Below are positions 34,562 through 43,307 of a DNA stretch of 64,000 nucleotides, one piece after another. The notes beneath the pieces were generated by a model, which did not search any database, had not been told where the DNA came from, and saw nothing but the letters and a program-made list of their open reading frames with translations. This DNA is from JALSRK01 sp964461995 (lineage in GTDB: Bacteria; Acidobacteriota; Terriglobia; Bryobacterales; Bryobacteraceae): the NCBI GenBank assembly GCA_964461995.1, contig CAYWXL010000008.1, positions 38,304-102,303 of the forward strand. The letters are read 5' to 3'. The position numbers and the translations under genes are program-made. Numbering within the stretch: position 1 is the first letter of the stretch; each line of letters begins with the position of its first letter.

Positions 34562-36832
34562 ATGCGGAAAGCCAGTCTCCTGCCCGTCCTGCTGCTCGCC
34601 GCCGCAGCGCTGCTGCCGGCCCAGTCCATTCCGGTGAACCTGCCCGGCCCGGAGCACGGCCTCGTTTACGAGACGCCCGCCATGGTTTGGGACGAGGCGA
34701 TGCCTCTGGGCAACGGGATGCTCGGGGCCCTGGTGTGGGGCGACGGCCGGCCCCTGAAGATCTCGCTCGACCGGGGCGACCTGTGGGATCTGCGCAAGGT
34801 GCCGGAGTTCTACTCGGACGAGTACGCCGATGACTACAACTTCCAGCGGATGCTCGAATGGCGCCGGGCGGGCCGGGTGAAGGACCTGATCCGCATGTAC
34901 GAGGAGCCGTACCACCGGCCGGCCCCGACGAAGATCCCGGCGGGGCGGATCGAGATCGCCTTCGGCGACGATGCGAAGTTCGAATCCGCCCGGCTCGATC
35001 TGCGGCGTGCGGTGGCCACCGTGCGGCTGGCCGGTGGAGTGACGGCGGAGGTGTTCGTCCACGCGGTGGAGCCGGTGGGCTTGATCCGCATCCGGGGGAC
35101 GGAAAAGATCAACCTGCGGCTGGCGGCGCCGCCGTTCGCCGGCCAAGTGAAGGAGGCCGCTTCCGGAGGCATCGGCGCGGGCGATCTGCGCCAGCTCGGC
35201 TATCCCCCGCCGGAGCAGATGTCCGGCCCGGACTGGCAGGCTTACGTGCAGGAGGGCGCGGAGGGTTTCCGCTACGCGGTCTACGTGGCTTGGGAGCAGG
35301 ACGAGGACGCCTGGGTGGGGGCTTGGACGATCGCGTCGAACTTCGAGCGCTCGAACGTTCTGGCGCTGGCGCGGCGGCGGGTGAGGGCGGCTTTGCGGGA
35401 AGGCTATCCGGCGCTGCAGGCCTCCCATACGGCCTGGTGGGACCGCTACTGGCGGGCCTCATCGATCCGCATCCCGAACGCCGTCGTCGAGCGCCAGTGG
35501 TTCCTGGACCAGTACAAGTTCGGCTCGGCCAGCCGCCGCGGGGCCCCGCCCATCAACCTGCAGGGCGTCTGGACGGCGGACAACGAGAAGCTCCCGCCGT
35601 GGAAGGGCGACTACCACCACGACCTCAACACCGAACTGAGCTACTGGCCCGCCTACAGCGGCAACCACCTCGACGAGGAGCTGGCCTTTCTCGACTGGCT
35701 GTGGGAGACGCGGGACGAGGGCTTCTACTGGACGAAGCGCTTCTTCCGGCTGCCGGGCCTCAACGTGCCCATGACGGCCGACTTGAAGGGGCGCCAGATC
35801 GGCGGCTGGCGCCAGTACACCCACTCGGCGACCACGGCGGCCTGGCTGGCCCACCACTTCTACCTGCACTGGAAGTACAGCGCGGACCGCAAGTTTCTGG
35901 CCGAGCGCGCCTATCCCTATCTGAAGGACGCCTGCATCTTCCTCGAAGCCTTCACCGCCGAGAAAGGCCCGGACGGCCTCCGGCGCTTCCCCATCAGCTC
36001 GTCGCCGGAGATCCACGACAACCGGCCCGAGGCCTGGTTCGACACGGTCACGAACTACGATCTGGCGCTCACCCGATGGCTCTTCCAGGCCGCCGCGGAA
36101 ATGGCTGACGAGCTCGAACTGATGGAAGAGGCGCGGCGTTGGCGTGAAGTGCTTTCCGAGCTGCCCGACTTCGCCGTGGACCCGGAGAAAGGGCTGCTCG
36201 TGGCCGCCGGGCATCCGCTCGAGGAGTCCCACCGGCACTTCTCCCACCTGATGGCGATCCACCCGCTGGGGCTGATCGACTGGAGCCAGGGCGCCGAGGC
36301 CCAGCGCATCATTCGCGCGTCTCTTCGTTACTTGGACCGGCTGGGCACCAGCCTCTGGACCGGCTACAGTTTCGCCTGGCGCGCCGCCTTCGCCGCCCGG
36401 GCCCGCGACGGGGCCACCGCCGAGCGGATGCTCGAGATCTTCTCCACCGCCTTCACGCTGCGCAGCAGCTTTCACTGCAACGGGGACCAGTCCGGCAAGG
36501 GCTACTCGAAGTTCACCTACCGTCCGTTCACCCTGGAGGGCAACTTCGCCGCGGCGGCGGCCACCCAGGAGATGCTGCTCCAGAGCCACACGGGCGTCAT
36601 CGAGGTCTTCCCGGCGATACCTGCGGCCTGGGAAGACGTCTCGTTCACCACTCTGCGCGCCGAAGGGGCGTTCCTGGTGTCGGCCGAGCGCAAAGGCGGC
36701 CGCGTCGTGCGCGTCGAGGTTACGGCGGAGACGGGCGGAGTGTGCAGTCTCGTGTCTCCGTTCAGCGGCAAGATCCTGCGGCTGCACATGAAGCCCGGCG
36801 AGACGCGCGTGCTCACCGGGGATCCGGAGTGA
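34562..36832 (+). CDS. Exported glycoside hydrolase, GH95-like (alpha-L-fucosidase/galactosidase family)
   Basis: A 756-residue protein with a signal peptide (~1-21, ending LLPAQS). The N-terminal beta-sandwich holds WDEAMPLGNGMLGALVWGDGRP (a family hallmark), and the (alpha/alpha)6 barrel carries HHDLNTELSYWPAYSGNHLDE, ISSSPEIHDNRPEAWF and SHRHFSHLMAIHPL. In GH95 fucosidases the acid is a Glu in the second of these segments and the base Asp is activated by two Asn residues in N-x-N; here that motif reads D-L-N, which may change specificity. The ATG at 34562 gives a clean signal peptide; an upstream start in the same frame would put it 29 residues inside. Likely periplasmic or secreted, attacking plant or host glycans. 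Confidence 0.72.
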   Translation: MRKASLLPVLLLAAAALLPAQSIPVNLPGPEHGLVYETPAMVWDEAMPLGNGMLGALVWGDGRPLKISLDRGDLWDLRKVPEFYSDEYADDYNFQRMLEWRRAGRVKDLIRMYEEPYHRPAPTKIPAGRIEIAFGDDAKFESARLDLRRAVATVRLAGGVTAEVFVHAVEPVGLIRIRGTEKINLRLAAPPFAGQVKEAASGGIGAGDLRQLGYPPPEQMSGPDWQAYVQEGAEGFRYAVYVAWEQDEDAWVGAWTIASNFERSNVLALARRRVRAALREGYPALQASHTAWWDRYWRASSIRIPNAVVERQWFLDQYKFGSASRRGAPPINLQGVWTADNEKLPPWKGDYHHDLNTELSYWPAYSGNHLDEELAFLDWLWETRDEGFYWTKRFFRLPGLNVPMTADLKGRQIGGWRQYTHSATTAAWLAHHFYLHWKYSADRKFLAERAYPYLKDACIFLEAFTAEKGPDGLRRFPISSSPEIHDNRPEAWFDTVTNYDLALTRWLFQAAAEMADELELMEEARRWREVLSELPDFAVDPEKGLLVAAGHPLEESHRHFSHLMAIHPLGLIDWSQGAEAQRIIRASLRYLDRLGTSLWTGYSFAWRAAFAARARDGATAERMLEIFSTAFTLRSSFHCNGDQSGKGYSKFTYRPFTLEGNFAAAAATQEMLLQSHTGVIEVFPAIPAAWEDVSFTTLRAEGAFLVSAERKGGRVVRVEVTAETGGVCSLVSPFSGKILRLHMKPGETRVLTGDPE

Positions 36833-36925
36833 AGGCCCCGCCGCCGGCCGACGGTCTTCGGCCGGTGTAATCCCTCCGGGGTCGGGTCTCGTCATCACTT
36901 GCAGAACGATGCCATGATGAGCGTG

Positions 36926-37531
36926 ATGGCGAGTCCGCTGGAGGTCCCGGCGGAGAGAAGCCTGCCGGCCGGCGACTTCGACCGGTGGGTGGCCTCCGAG
37001 CAGCGCCGGATCTTCCTGCTTTGTTACCGCATGCTCCAGGATCGGGACGAGGCGGACACGGCCACCCAGGACACGTTTCTGAAGGCGTACAAGGCGCTGC
37101 AGCGCCCCATCGAGCTGGACGATCCGGGCAAGTGGCTGACTCGCATCGCCGTGAACACATGCCTTGACCGGCTGCGGTCCCGCTCCTGGAAGTTCTGGCA
37201 GCGGCGGCCCCGGCAGCAGGACGAAGAACTCTTGTTGGTGATGACGCCTTCGGGGAACCCGTCGGCCGAGGACCGCGTCTTCGCCCGGGAGATCGGCGCC
37301 CGGCTGGCCGAGGCGCTCGAGCAGCTTTCGCCCAAACAGCGGGCCGTCTTCACATTGAAGCATTTCGAGGACCGGAAGCTGGAAGAGATTGCCGAGATCC
37401 TCGGGCTGGAGGTAGGCACGGTCAAGGCTCACATGGCGCGGGCCTTGAGCCGCCTCCGGGCGCTGCTCCAGGATCTCTATTTCAGTGATGCGCCTGATGC
37501 GCCGGCGGCGACGGATGGGGGAAGGTCATGA
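36926..37531 (+). CDS. ECF-family RNA polymerase sigma factor
   Basis: A ~201-residue ECF sigma-70 factor. Region 2 runs over FDRWVASEQRRIFLLCYRMLQDRDEADTATQDTFLKAYKAL (split across ~22-62), and region 4 over LSPKQRAVFTLKHFEDRKLEEIAEILGLEVGTVKAHMARAL (~145-185). The start is uncertain among ATGs at 36914, 36917 and 36926. The last is chosen because TGCCATGAT, an extended -10, ends 7 nt before it, as in neighbouring leaderless genes. It overlaps the anti-sigma gene by 4 nt. Confidence 0.9.
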   Translation: MASPLEVPAERSLPAGDFDRWVASEQRRIFLLCYRMLQDRDEADTATQDTFLKAYKALQRPIELDDPGKWLTRIAVNTCLDRLRSRSWKFWQRRPRQQDEELLLVMTPSGNPSAEDRVFAREIGARLAEALEQLSPKQRAVFTLKHFEDRKLEEIAEILGLEVGTVKAHMARALSRLRALLQDLYFSDAPDAPAATDGGRS

Positions 37532-37947
37532 GAAAGCATTTGAGCGACGAGAAGCTGATTGACATGCTGTACGGCCTTGGGCCGGACGGCGGGCACCTGC
37601 AGGATTGCGAGTGGTGCCGCGCCCGGTGGGACCGGCTGGCGGTCCGCCGGAAGCAACTGCTCCAGAGTAGGCCGGAGCTGCCCGCTGACCTTCTGGTGCG
37701 CCAGCGGGAGGCGATCCGGGAGCGGATCCAGGCGCGTTCCGAGAGCGGCTTCGCGTCCCGTTTGGCCCCGGCGCTGGCCACGCTCTGCCTCGTGGTAGTG
37801 GCGCTTGTGCTGTCCCGACCGGCGCCGGAGCCCCAGCCCACGCGGGCCGCCAACGACAGCGGGCTGTACACGGAGATCTATTCCCTGGTCGAGAGTCCGG
37901 AGCCGCTGGCCGCCGAGCCGATCTACGGGCTCTTCGACAACGACTGA
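37528..37947 (+). CDS. Zinc-finger anti-sigma factor, membrane-anchored
   Basis: A 139-residue protein with an N-terminal HxxxCxxC zinc-binding motif (HLQDCEWC, residues ~23-30) typical of ZAS anti-sigma factors, a linker, one membrane helix (APALATLCLVVVALVL, ~80-96) and a short periplasmic tail. It overlaps the sigma gene by ATGA, as expected for a cognate pair. The inference is that it binds the ECF sigma factor until a periplasmic signal is received from the next gene product. Confidence 0.8.
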   Translation: MRKHLSDEKLIDMLYGLGPDGGHLQDCEWCRARWDRLAVRRKQLLQSRPELPADLLVRQREAIRERIQARSESGFASRLAPALATLCLVVVALVLSRPAPEPQPTRAANDSGLYTEIYSLVESPEPLAAEPIYGLFDND

Positions 37948-37957
37948 GGTGAGCGAG

Positions 37958-38461
37958 ATGCGTAGCGCGATTGCGATTCTGTTGCTGGCTTGCGGCGCCG
38001 GCATGGCGCAGATGCCGCGAGTCTACTTCCCGTGGTGGGAGAGCCGCATCGCCCGGGACATCCACTTGTCCGAGGCGCAGCGCGAGAAGGTCCGCGAGGT
38101 CCAGCGGAAGTACCGGGACCGGATGATCGATCTGCGGGCGGCGGTGGAGAAGGCCGAGGCGCGCTTGCGGGACCTCTACGAGATGGAGACCATCGACCCG
38201 GCCCAGGCCGAGCAAGTGATCGACGAACTGGTGAAGCACCGCAGCGAGATGACCCGGGCGTTGGCCGAGATGAGCCTGGAGCTGCGCCAGGTGCTCACGC
38301 TGGAGCAGTGGCGCGAACTGCAAGAGAAGGTCCACCGGATGAGAGAGCGCCGGTGGGACCGGCCCGGCTACCGGCGGCCTCGCCGCCCGGCTCAACCTCC
38401 GTCCCCGCCGCCGCCGAACCAGCCTCCGGCGCCGCCCGGCCCTCCGCCGGAGATGCACTGA
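37958..38461 (+). CDS. Periplasmic CnrX/CpxP-Spy-like sensor or chaperone
   Basis: A 167-residue exported protein: signal peptide ~1-18 (GAGMAQ), then an all-helical domain (DIHLSEAQREKVREV, LRAAVEKAEARLRDLYEME, TLEQWRELQEKVHRMRERR) as in the heavy-metal resistance/Spy families. The C-terminal ~35 residues are proline-rich (PPSPPPPNQPPAPP), perhaps a linker to the envelope. Ten nt behind the anti-sigma gene, it mirrors the CnrYXH arrangement in which a periplasmic metal sensor controls an ECF sigma factor. Function is inferred from context and helix pattern. Confidence 0.7.
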   Translation: MRSAIAILLLACGAGMAQMPRVYFPWWESRIARDIHLSEAQREKVREVQRKYRDRMIDLRAAVEKAEARLRDLYEMETIDPAQAEQVIDELVKHRSEMTRALAEMSLELRQVLTLEQWRELQEKVHRMRERRWDRPGYRRPRRPAQPPSPPPPNQPPAPPGPPPEMH

Positions 38462-38564
38462 GCAGCGAGGGCCGGGACTCCCGATCCCGGGCCGTGACCG
38501 ATGGCGGACGCCCGGGGGCTTGCCGACCTCTTTTCGCGGCGTCGCATCAGCCCTCTGTATCCCT

Positions 38565-38573
38565 TGGTAGAAT
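38565..38573 (+). promoter_or_regulatory. Predicted extended -10 for nadA-moaA
   Basis: TGGTAGAAT is a TGn-extended -10 (TAGAAT, five of six matches, 38568-38573). It lies 22 nt before the nadA ATG and is followed by an AAAGGGGG ribosome-binding site, so this transcript would have a short leader. Confidence 0.5.
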
Positions 38574-38595
38574 TGAAACAAAGGGGGCTTGCTCG

Positions 38596-39534
38596 ATGCT
38601 GGCCACACAAACCATCACCGAGGAGATTCTCGACCTCAAGCGCCGCCGGAAGGCGATCTTGTTGGCGCACCATTATCAGGAGCCCGAGATCCAGGAGCTA
38701 GCCGATGTCGTCGGCGACAGCCTGGAACTGGCGCGCAAGGCCCGGGAGTTCGACGGTGAGGTGATCGCTTTCTGTGGCGTCTGGTTCATGGCCGAGACCG
38801 CCAAGATCCTGAACCCGGACCGCATCGTCGTGGTCCCGGACCCCGAGGCCGGCTGCAGCCTGGTGGACTGCTGTCCCGCTGAACACCTGCGGGCCTACCG
38901 GCGCCGCTATCCAGACCACGTCATCGTCAGCTACATCAATACCTCGGCCGAGGTCAAAGCCGAAAGCGACATCCTGTGCACATCGCGCAACGCCGTGGAC
39001 GTGGTGAATTCCATTCCTCCCGAGAAGACGATCCTGTTCGTTCCGGACCGCAACCTCGGGCTTTACGTAAAGCAGAAGACGGGCCGTGAGAACATGAAGG
39101 TCTGGCAAGGATCCTGCGTGGTGCATGCGACCTTTTCCGGCCGGCGCCTGGCCGCGGCCAAGGCGCAATTCCCCAACGCACTCATCGCCGCCCACCCCGA
39201 AAGCCCCCAGGACGCCTTGCAGCAGGCCGATTTCGTCGGCTCCACCTCGGCGATCATCCGCTGGTGCGTCGAACATCCTGGCAAGGAGTTCATCATCGTC
39301 ACCGAGAGCGGAGTGAACTTCTCCCTCCAGCGCCTCGCCCCGGACAAGAAGTTCCATTTCGTCCAGAACGAACAGTGCAATTGCAGCGAGTGCCCGTACA
39401 TGAAGAAAAATTCGCTGGAGAAGCTGCGGGATTGCTTGCAGAAGCTCGAGCCGCGGGTGGAGCTGCCCGAAGACATCATGAGACGGGCGCTCATTCCTCT
39501 GGAGCGCATGTTGGCCGTCAAGACCGGGAAATAG
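38596..39534 (+). CDS. nadA: Quinolinate synthase
   Basis: A 312-residue [4Fe-4S] enzyme that condenses iminoaspartate and dihydroxyacetone phosphate to quinolinate for NAD synthesis. Characteristic segments: LLAHHYQEPEIQELAD (~22-37), GVWFMAETAKILNP, DPEAGCSLVDCCPAE, YINTSAEVKAESDI and HPESP. Cysteines for the cluster are present, including the C-terminal NEQCNCSECPYMKKN. AAAGGGGG is the ribosome-binding site. The longer frame upstream inside the previous gene is not coding. No nadB or nadC is adjacent; moaA follows after 6 nt. Confidence 0.95.
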   Translation: MLATQTITEEILDLKRRRKAILLAHHYQEPEIQELADVVGDSLELARKAREFDGEVIAFCGVWFMAETAKILNPDRIVVVPDPEAGCSLVDCCPAEHLRAYRRRYPDHVIVSYINTSAEVKAESDILCTSRNAVDVVNSIPPEKTILFVPDRNLGLYVKQKTGRENMKVWQGSCVVHATFSGRRLAAAKAQFPNALIAAHPESPQDALQQADFVGSTSAIIRWCVEHPGKEFIIVTESGVNFSLQRLAPDKKFHFVQNEQCNCSECPYMKKNSLEKLRDCLQKLEPRVELPEDIMRRALIPLERMLAVKTGK

Positions 39535-39540
39535 GCGGCC

Positions 39541-40542
39541 ATGGGGCAGGACGCATCACTGATCGATACTTTCGGGCGTCTTCACAACAATTTGCGCGTC
39601 AGCGTCACGGACCGCTGCAACATCCGTTGCTTCTACTGTATGCCCGAGCACCCGGTGGAGTTCGTGCCGCGGCGCGAGATCCTGACCTTCGAGGAGATCG
39701 AGCGCTTTGTGCGGATTACGGTTCGGCTTGGGATCCGGAAGGTCCGCGTCACCGGGGGCGAGCCACTGGTCCGCAAGGGCCTTCCTGAGCTCATCCGGAT
39801 GCTTTCAACCATCGACGGCATCGAAGATCTCGCCCTGACCACCAACGGGATCTTGCTCGACCAGCTGGCCGAGCCTCTTTATGAGGCGGGCCTTCGCCGC
39901 ATCAATATCCACCTCGATACCCTGGACCGCGAGCGGTTCCGGCAGATCACCCGCCGCGACGAGCTGGATCGAGTGCTGGCCGGCATCGAGGTCTGCCGCC
40001 GCCTCGGGTACTCGCCCATCAAGATCAACGTCGTGGCGGTGAAGGATCTGATCGAGCCGGACCTCGTGCCCCTGGCCCGCTTCGGCCGGGAGAAAGGGCT
40101 GGAGATCCGCTATATCGAGTTCATGCCCCTGGACGCCCAGGGCCTCTGGCAGCGGGACAAGGTGCTGTTCGCCGGTGAGATCCTGGAGCGGCTGTCGCGG
40201 GAGATCGGCCCGCTGCGGCAGGCCGGTGACGGGGATCCGCTACGGCCGGCTGCCGAGTACGTCTTCGCCGACGGCGCCGGCCGGGTGGGTTTCATCCGCT
40301 CGGTGAGCGATCCGTTCTGCCGGAACTGCAACCGCATCCGGCTCACTGCCGACGGCAAACTTCGCTATTGCCTGTTCGCCCTCGAAGAGACCGACGTGAA
40401 GGGGCTGCTGAGGAGCGGGGCCGCAGACGAGGAGATCATCAGCGTCATTCGCTCGACAGTGCGCGCCAAGTGGGAAGGACACGAAATCAACACGGCCCGG
40501 TTCGTGCCGCCGCCCCGGCCGATGTACGCCATTGGCGGCTGA
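39541..40542 (+). CDS. moaA: GTP 3',8-cyclase, molybdenum cofactor biosynthesis
   Basis: A 333-residue radical SAM enzyme that starts molybdopterin synthesis. The N-terminal SAM cluster motif is CNIRCFYC (Cys26, 30, 33), followed by VTGGEPLVRKGLPEL. The second [4Fe-4S] site is FCRNCNRIRLTADGKLRYC. The protein ends in the di-glycine needed for activity (YAIGG). It sits 6 nt after nadA, so both are in one operon, perhaps linked by shared Fe-S assembly rather than pathway. Confidence 0.95.
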   Translation: MGQDASLIDTFGRLHNNLRVSVTDRCNIRCFYCMPEHPVEFVPRREILTFEEIERFVRITVRLGIRKVRVTGGEPLVRKGLPELIRMLSTIDGIEDLALTTNGILLDQLAEPLYEAGLRRINIHLDTLDRERFRQITRRDELDRVLAGIEVCRRLGYSPIKINVVAVKDLIEPDLVPLARFGREKGLEIRYIEFMPLDAQGLWQRDKVLFAGEILERLSREIGPLRQAGDGDPLRPAAEYVFADGAGRVGFIRSVSDPFCRNCNRIRLTADGKLRYCLFALEETDVKGLLRSGAADEEIISVIRSTVRAKWEGHEINTARFVPPPRPMYAIGG

Positions 40543-40562
40543 TCGCCCGGGCTCGCAATTCA

Positions 40563-42026
40563 GTGGCTGCCGCACTGCATTCCCATGGCGTTTTTCCGGT
40601 ATCGGCTCGTGCTTCCTCTCAAGAAGCAGCGCCGGGGTTCTCTGTTCCTCGAGGCGCCCGGATTTTCACCGCCCTGCTTCTGGGGGTTCTTCCGCTTGGC
40701 GCTCAGAATATACTCGACCCGGAACATCCGTCGGCCGACGACGTGCGGCGCCGGATCGAGCAGTACCTCGACTTCCCCGCGGAACCCGGCGAATTCCAAT
40801 GCAACGTAAAGCCCGTCGCCCCTTGGCTCAACTTCGCGTTCCGGTGGCAGGCGGGCTACCGAGTGCGCTTCCCGCTGCGGCAGCTCCCGGAAGAAGAGTC
40901 CCGTCTGCAAGTTGCTTTCCGGGTCACGCCCGAGGGCGGCGAGCCGGCCTATTTCTGGGAAGAATTCCAGGTGCCTGCGGGCAAGCGCACTGGCGGCCAT
41001 GCGGGCCGCTTCAGCGGTGGGTTCTTCGTGGGTGAAGGCCGCTACCGGGTGGACTGGGTGATGATCGGCCCGAACGGCCGCTCGTGCCGCAAGAAGTGGG
41101 CGTTCCGCGTGAAACTGAATGCCCGCCAACGGCGGAGGCAGCAGTTCCTCAGCCCCGGGGCTGTCGCTCCTATCTTTTTCGAATGGAATGAAGTTGCACG
41201 GTCGCGGCCGCGGCCTTACCGCTTGGCGGTGGTGCTCCACGTGTCGCCTCTGTTTCCCCGGTCGATCCGGGTCACGCGTTTCGATCAGGCGTTTCTGGCC
41301 ACGCTGCTCATCTCCTTGTTCGAGAACACGCCGTTCCAGGAGACGGCCCTTTATGCCGTTAGCCTGGAGAAGCAGGAAGTGATTTTCGAGTCAAAGCGGC
41401 TCGATAGCGAGAGTTTCCGACGTCTGTTGAAAGCGATGCAGGAGTTCGACCTGGGAACGATTGGGATCGAACAATACACGAATCCGGAAGGGCGGATCGA
41501 TTTCCTCGCCGATCTCGTGAACCGCCAGATCGCCTTGCCTGAGCCGCCGGACGCAATCGTTTTCATCGGCCCGAATACACGCCACACCGGCAAGTTTCCC
41601 GCCCATCGCTTAGAGCGGGCGCCCGGCGGTAAGCCTCTGTTCTTCTATATCCACCTCGACTATTTCTCGTGGCGGTTTCCGTGGGCGGACCTGATTGAGC
41701 GCCTCACGAAAGGGCAGAACGGCAAGATCTTTCGTATCCGGACTCCTGACCAGCTCGCCAAAGCTCTCGACGAAATGGAAAAGCGGATCCGCACGAGCAG
41801 AGGCGAATCTTCGTCTCCATCATCCAGGCGGGATCTACGGCCAGGGGCAGGTTCCAACAGGGAAGCGCGCCTGCTCTTCCGCGCGCCGCTGTTTCGCGAT
41901 CCAGAGCAAGCTCGGTGGGCGGAGAACCCGAACGACCTGCGCCTTCGGCCCCACAGGCTACCCAGACGGCCGAGGCGGTTGCAGGGAGGCCGCCTGCCAG
42001 GGAGGCGGACGGTCGGCGTCCCCTAA
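40563..42026 (+). CDS. Secreted acidobacterial protein with odd Arg-rich C-terminus (possible VWA-like)
   Basis: A reading frame of at least 487 residues. After a hydrophobic export stretch (RIFTALLLGVLPLGAQN) comes a beta-rich region (~60-190) and then a repeated alpha/beta pattern (RLAVVLHVSPLFPRS, ETALYAVSL, DAIVFIGPNT) resembling the VWA-like acidobacterial proteins. The MIDAS DxSxS is not intact, so metal-ion adhesion is not supported. GTG 40563 is the first possible start after moaA but has no ribosome-binding site, so the 5' end is uncertain. The last ~75 residues (after about 41810) are rich in arginine, proline and glycine and look like out-of-frame sequence, running into the opposite gene, so a lost stop or frameshift near 41800-41830 is plausible. 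Confidence 0.5.
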   Translation: MAAALHSHGVFPVSARASSQEAAPGFSVPRGARIFTALLLGVLPLGAQNILDPEHPSADDVRRRIEQYLDFPAEPGEFQCNVKPVAPWLNFAFRWQAGYRVRFPLRQLPEEESRLQVAFRVTPEGGEPAYFWEEFQVPAGKRTGGHAGRFSGGFFVGEGRYRVDWVMIGPNGRSCRKKWAFRVKLNARQRRRQQFLSPGAVAPIFFEWNEVARSRPRPYRLAVVLHVSPLFPRSIRVTRFDQAFLATLLISLFENTPFQETALYAVSLEKQEVIFESKRLDSESFRRLLKAMQEFDLGTIGIEQYTNPEGRIDFLADLVNRQIALPEPPDAIVFIGPNTRHTGKFPAHRLERAPGGKPLFFYIHLDYFSWRFPWADLIERLTKGQNGKIFRIRTPDQLAKALDEMEKRIRTSRGESSSPSSRRDLRPGAGSNREARLLFRAPLFRDPEQARWAENPNDLRLRPHRLPRRPRRLQGGRLPGRRTVGVP

Positions 42027-43063
42027 GAAGCTGAGGAAACCTCCCTCGCCGCCGGGCGGCGGGGCCCCGTCTGGAACGAAAAGTAGCCGGCGACATTCTC
42101 TTTGAGGAGCCTGGGGAAGCTCTTGTCCAGATACGACCGGATCGAGACGTAGCACTCGTCGCACGTGTTCGTCCGGGTGAACTCGCGGACCATCTTCGCC
42201 TGCTCGTGGAGCTCGTAGCGCCGGAACTGCATCGAGCACGGCTGGAGCTTGCCGTCGGCCGTCACCACCAGGAACCTGAGGCCGGCGGAGCAGCCGGGGG
42301 CGCCGCCCCGCTCGAAGTAGCGGCGCGTCCCGTCCAGTGTCGAGGTGGAGTTGACGATCCAGTTGGTCTCGTCCCGCTGGGCCTCGACGTAGTCAAAGCC
42401 GGCGTTGATCCGGCGCAACTGTTCCGGAGCATTCGGGAACAGGTCGCGGCACCCGGTGCGGCGCGCCGAGTAGGCGCTGTAACAAATGTTGACGCCCCAC
42501 TCGCGGGCCTTGGCGGCCATCGCCTCGATCTCGCCCACGTTGGCGCTGGTGATACACGAGTTCAAGACGATATCGTCGTAGCCGAGTTTGGCGAGCTTCG
42601 GGATCAGCCGTTCCAGGCGCTTGTAGAGCCCGGGCACTCCGCGGAAGGCGTCGTGGCGCTCGTCGGGGAAGTCGAGGCTTACCGAAAACTGGTCCACGCC
42701 CGCTTCGTGTAGCGCCTCGTACTTTTCCTCGGTCATCAGCGACCAGCTCGAGACCAGAATCGTGTAGGGCAGGGAATTCGGTTGCTTGATGTTCCGGACG
42801 ATCTCCACCAGGTCGCGGCGCAGCAGGGGCTCGCCGCCGGAGATCTGCACGACGCAGGGACGCAGAACCTCCATATACCGGCGGTAGTCCTCGGGCATCA
42901 AGTTGCGGGAGTCGTCTTTCGGCCCCCCGTGGTCGCAGTGTTTGCACCAGCAAGTGCAGGAGTCGGTGACCTCGAAGGAGACGACGATCGGCCGCTCGCG
43001 AATCCAATTCAGCGTGCCGCGGGCGATGATCCTGAGCGACTGCCCGAGAGGTGTCTTCCGCAT
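42023..43063 (-). CDS. Radical SAM enzyme with SPASM-like C-terminus
   Basis: A 346-residue protein. The SAM cluster motif CxxxCxxC lies in DSCTCWCKHCD (Cys36, 40, 43), followed by QISGGEPLLRRDLVEI (~93-108). The C-terminal part has cysteines in the order GAPGCSAGLRF, LQPCSMQF and NTCDECY, suggesting an auxiliary Fe-S cluster of SPASM/Twitch type, as in maturases of peptides or sugars. No peptide substrate gene is obvious next to it. It overlaps the end of the preceding plus-strand frame by 4 nt (convergent). The substrate is unknown. Confidence 0.75.
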   Translation of the reverse strand: MRKTPLGQSLRIIARGTLNWIRERPIVVSFEVTDSCTCWCKHCDHGGPKDDSRNLMPEDYRRYMEVLRPCVVQISGGEPLLRRDLVEIVRNIKQPNSLPYTILVSSWSLMTEEKYEALHEAGVDQFSVSLDFPDERHDAFRGVPGLYKRLERLIPKLAKLGYDDIVLNSCITSANVGEIEAMAAKAREWGVNICYSAYSARRTGCRDLFPNAPEQLRRINAGFDYVEAQRDETNWIVNSTSTLDGTRRYFERGGAPGCSAGLRFLVVTADGKLQPCSMQFRRYELHEQAKMVREFTRTNTCDECYVSIRSYLDKSFPRLLKENVAGYFSFQTGPRRPAAREVSSAS

Positions 43064-43290
43064 GGTGAGTCAGCCCGCGGATAGGCAATCGGGCGCAAAA
43101 TCCGCCCCACACCCTCCGCAGTGTGCCATGCTAGCAGATCCCCTTTGATCCGAGCAAATTCCGTGCAGCGAAAACCCGGCATCCGGACCTGAATGGTCGC
43201 AAATAGCCGGTGAAAGTGCGCCGTTCCGGACCGGAGCCGGGACTTGCCCGGCAACGGATGCGGCGTCCGGAGATCAGCGCGGGTGCATTG

Positions 43291-43299
43291 TGGTAGAGT
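43291..43299 (+). promoter_or_regulatory. Predicted extended -10 for the leaderless FGE-lyase gene
   Basis: TGGTAGAGT (hexamer TAGAGT at 43294-43299) ends 8 nt before the ATG at 43308, with no Shine-Dalgarno sequence between. The rest of the 244-nt gap from 43064 shows no other gene. Confidence 0.45.
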
Positions 43300-43307
43300 G
43301 CGCGATC

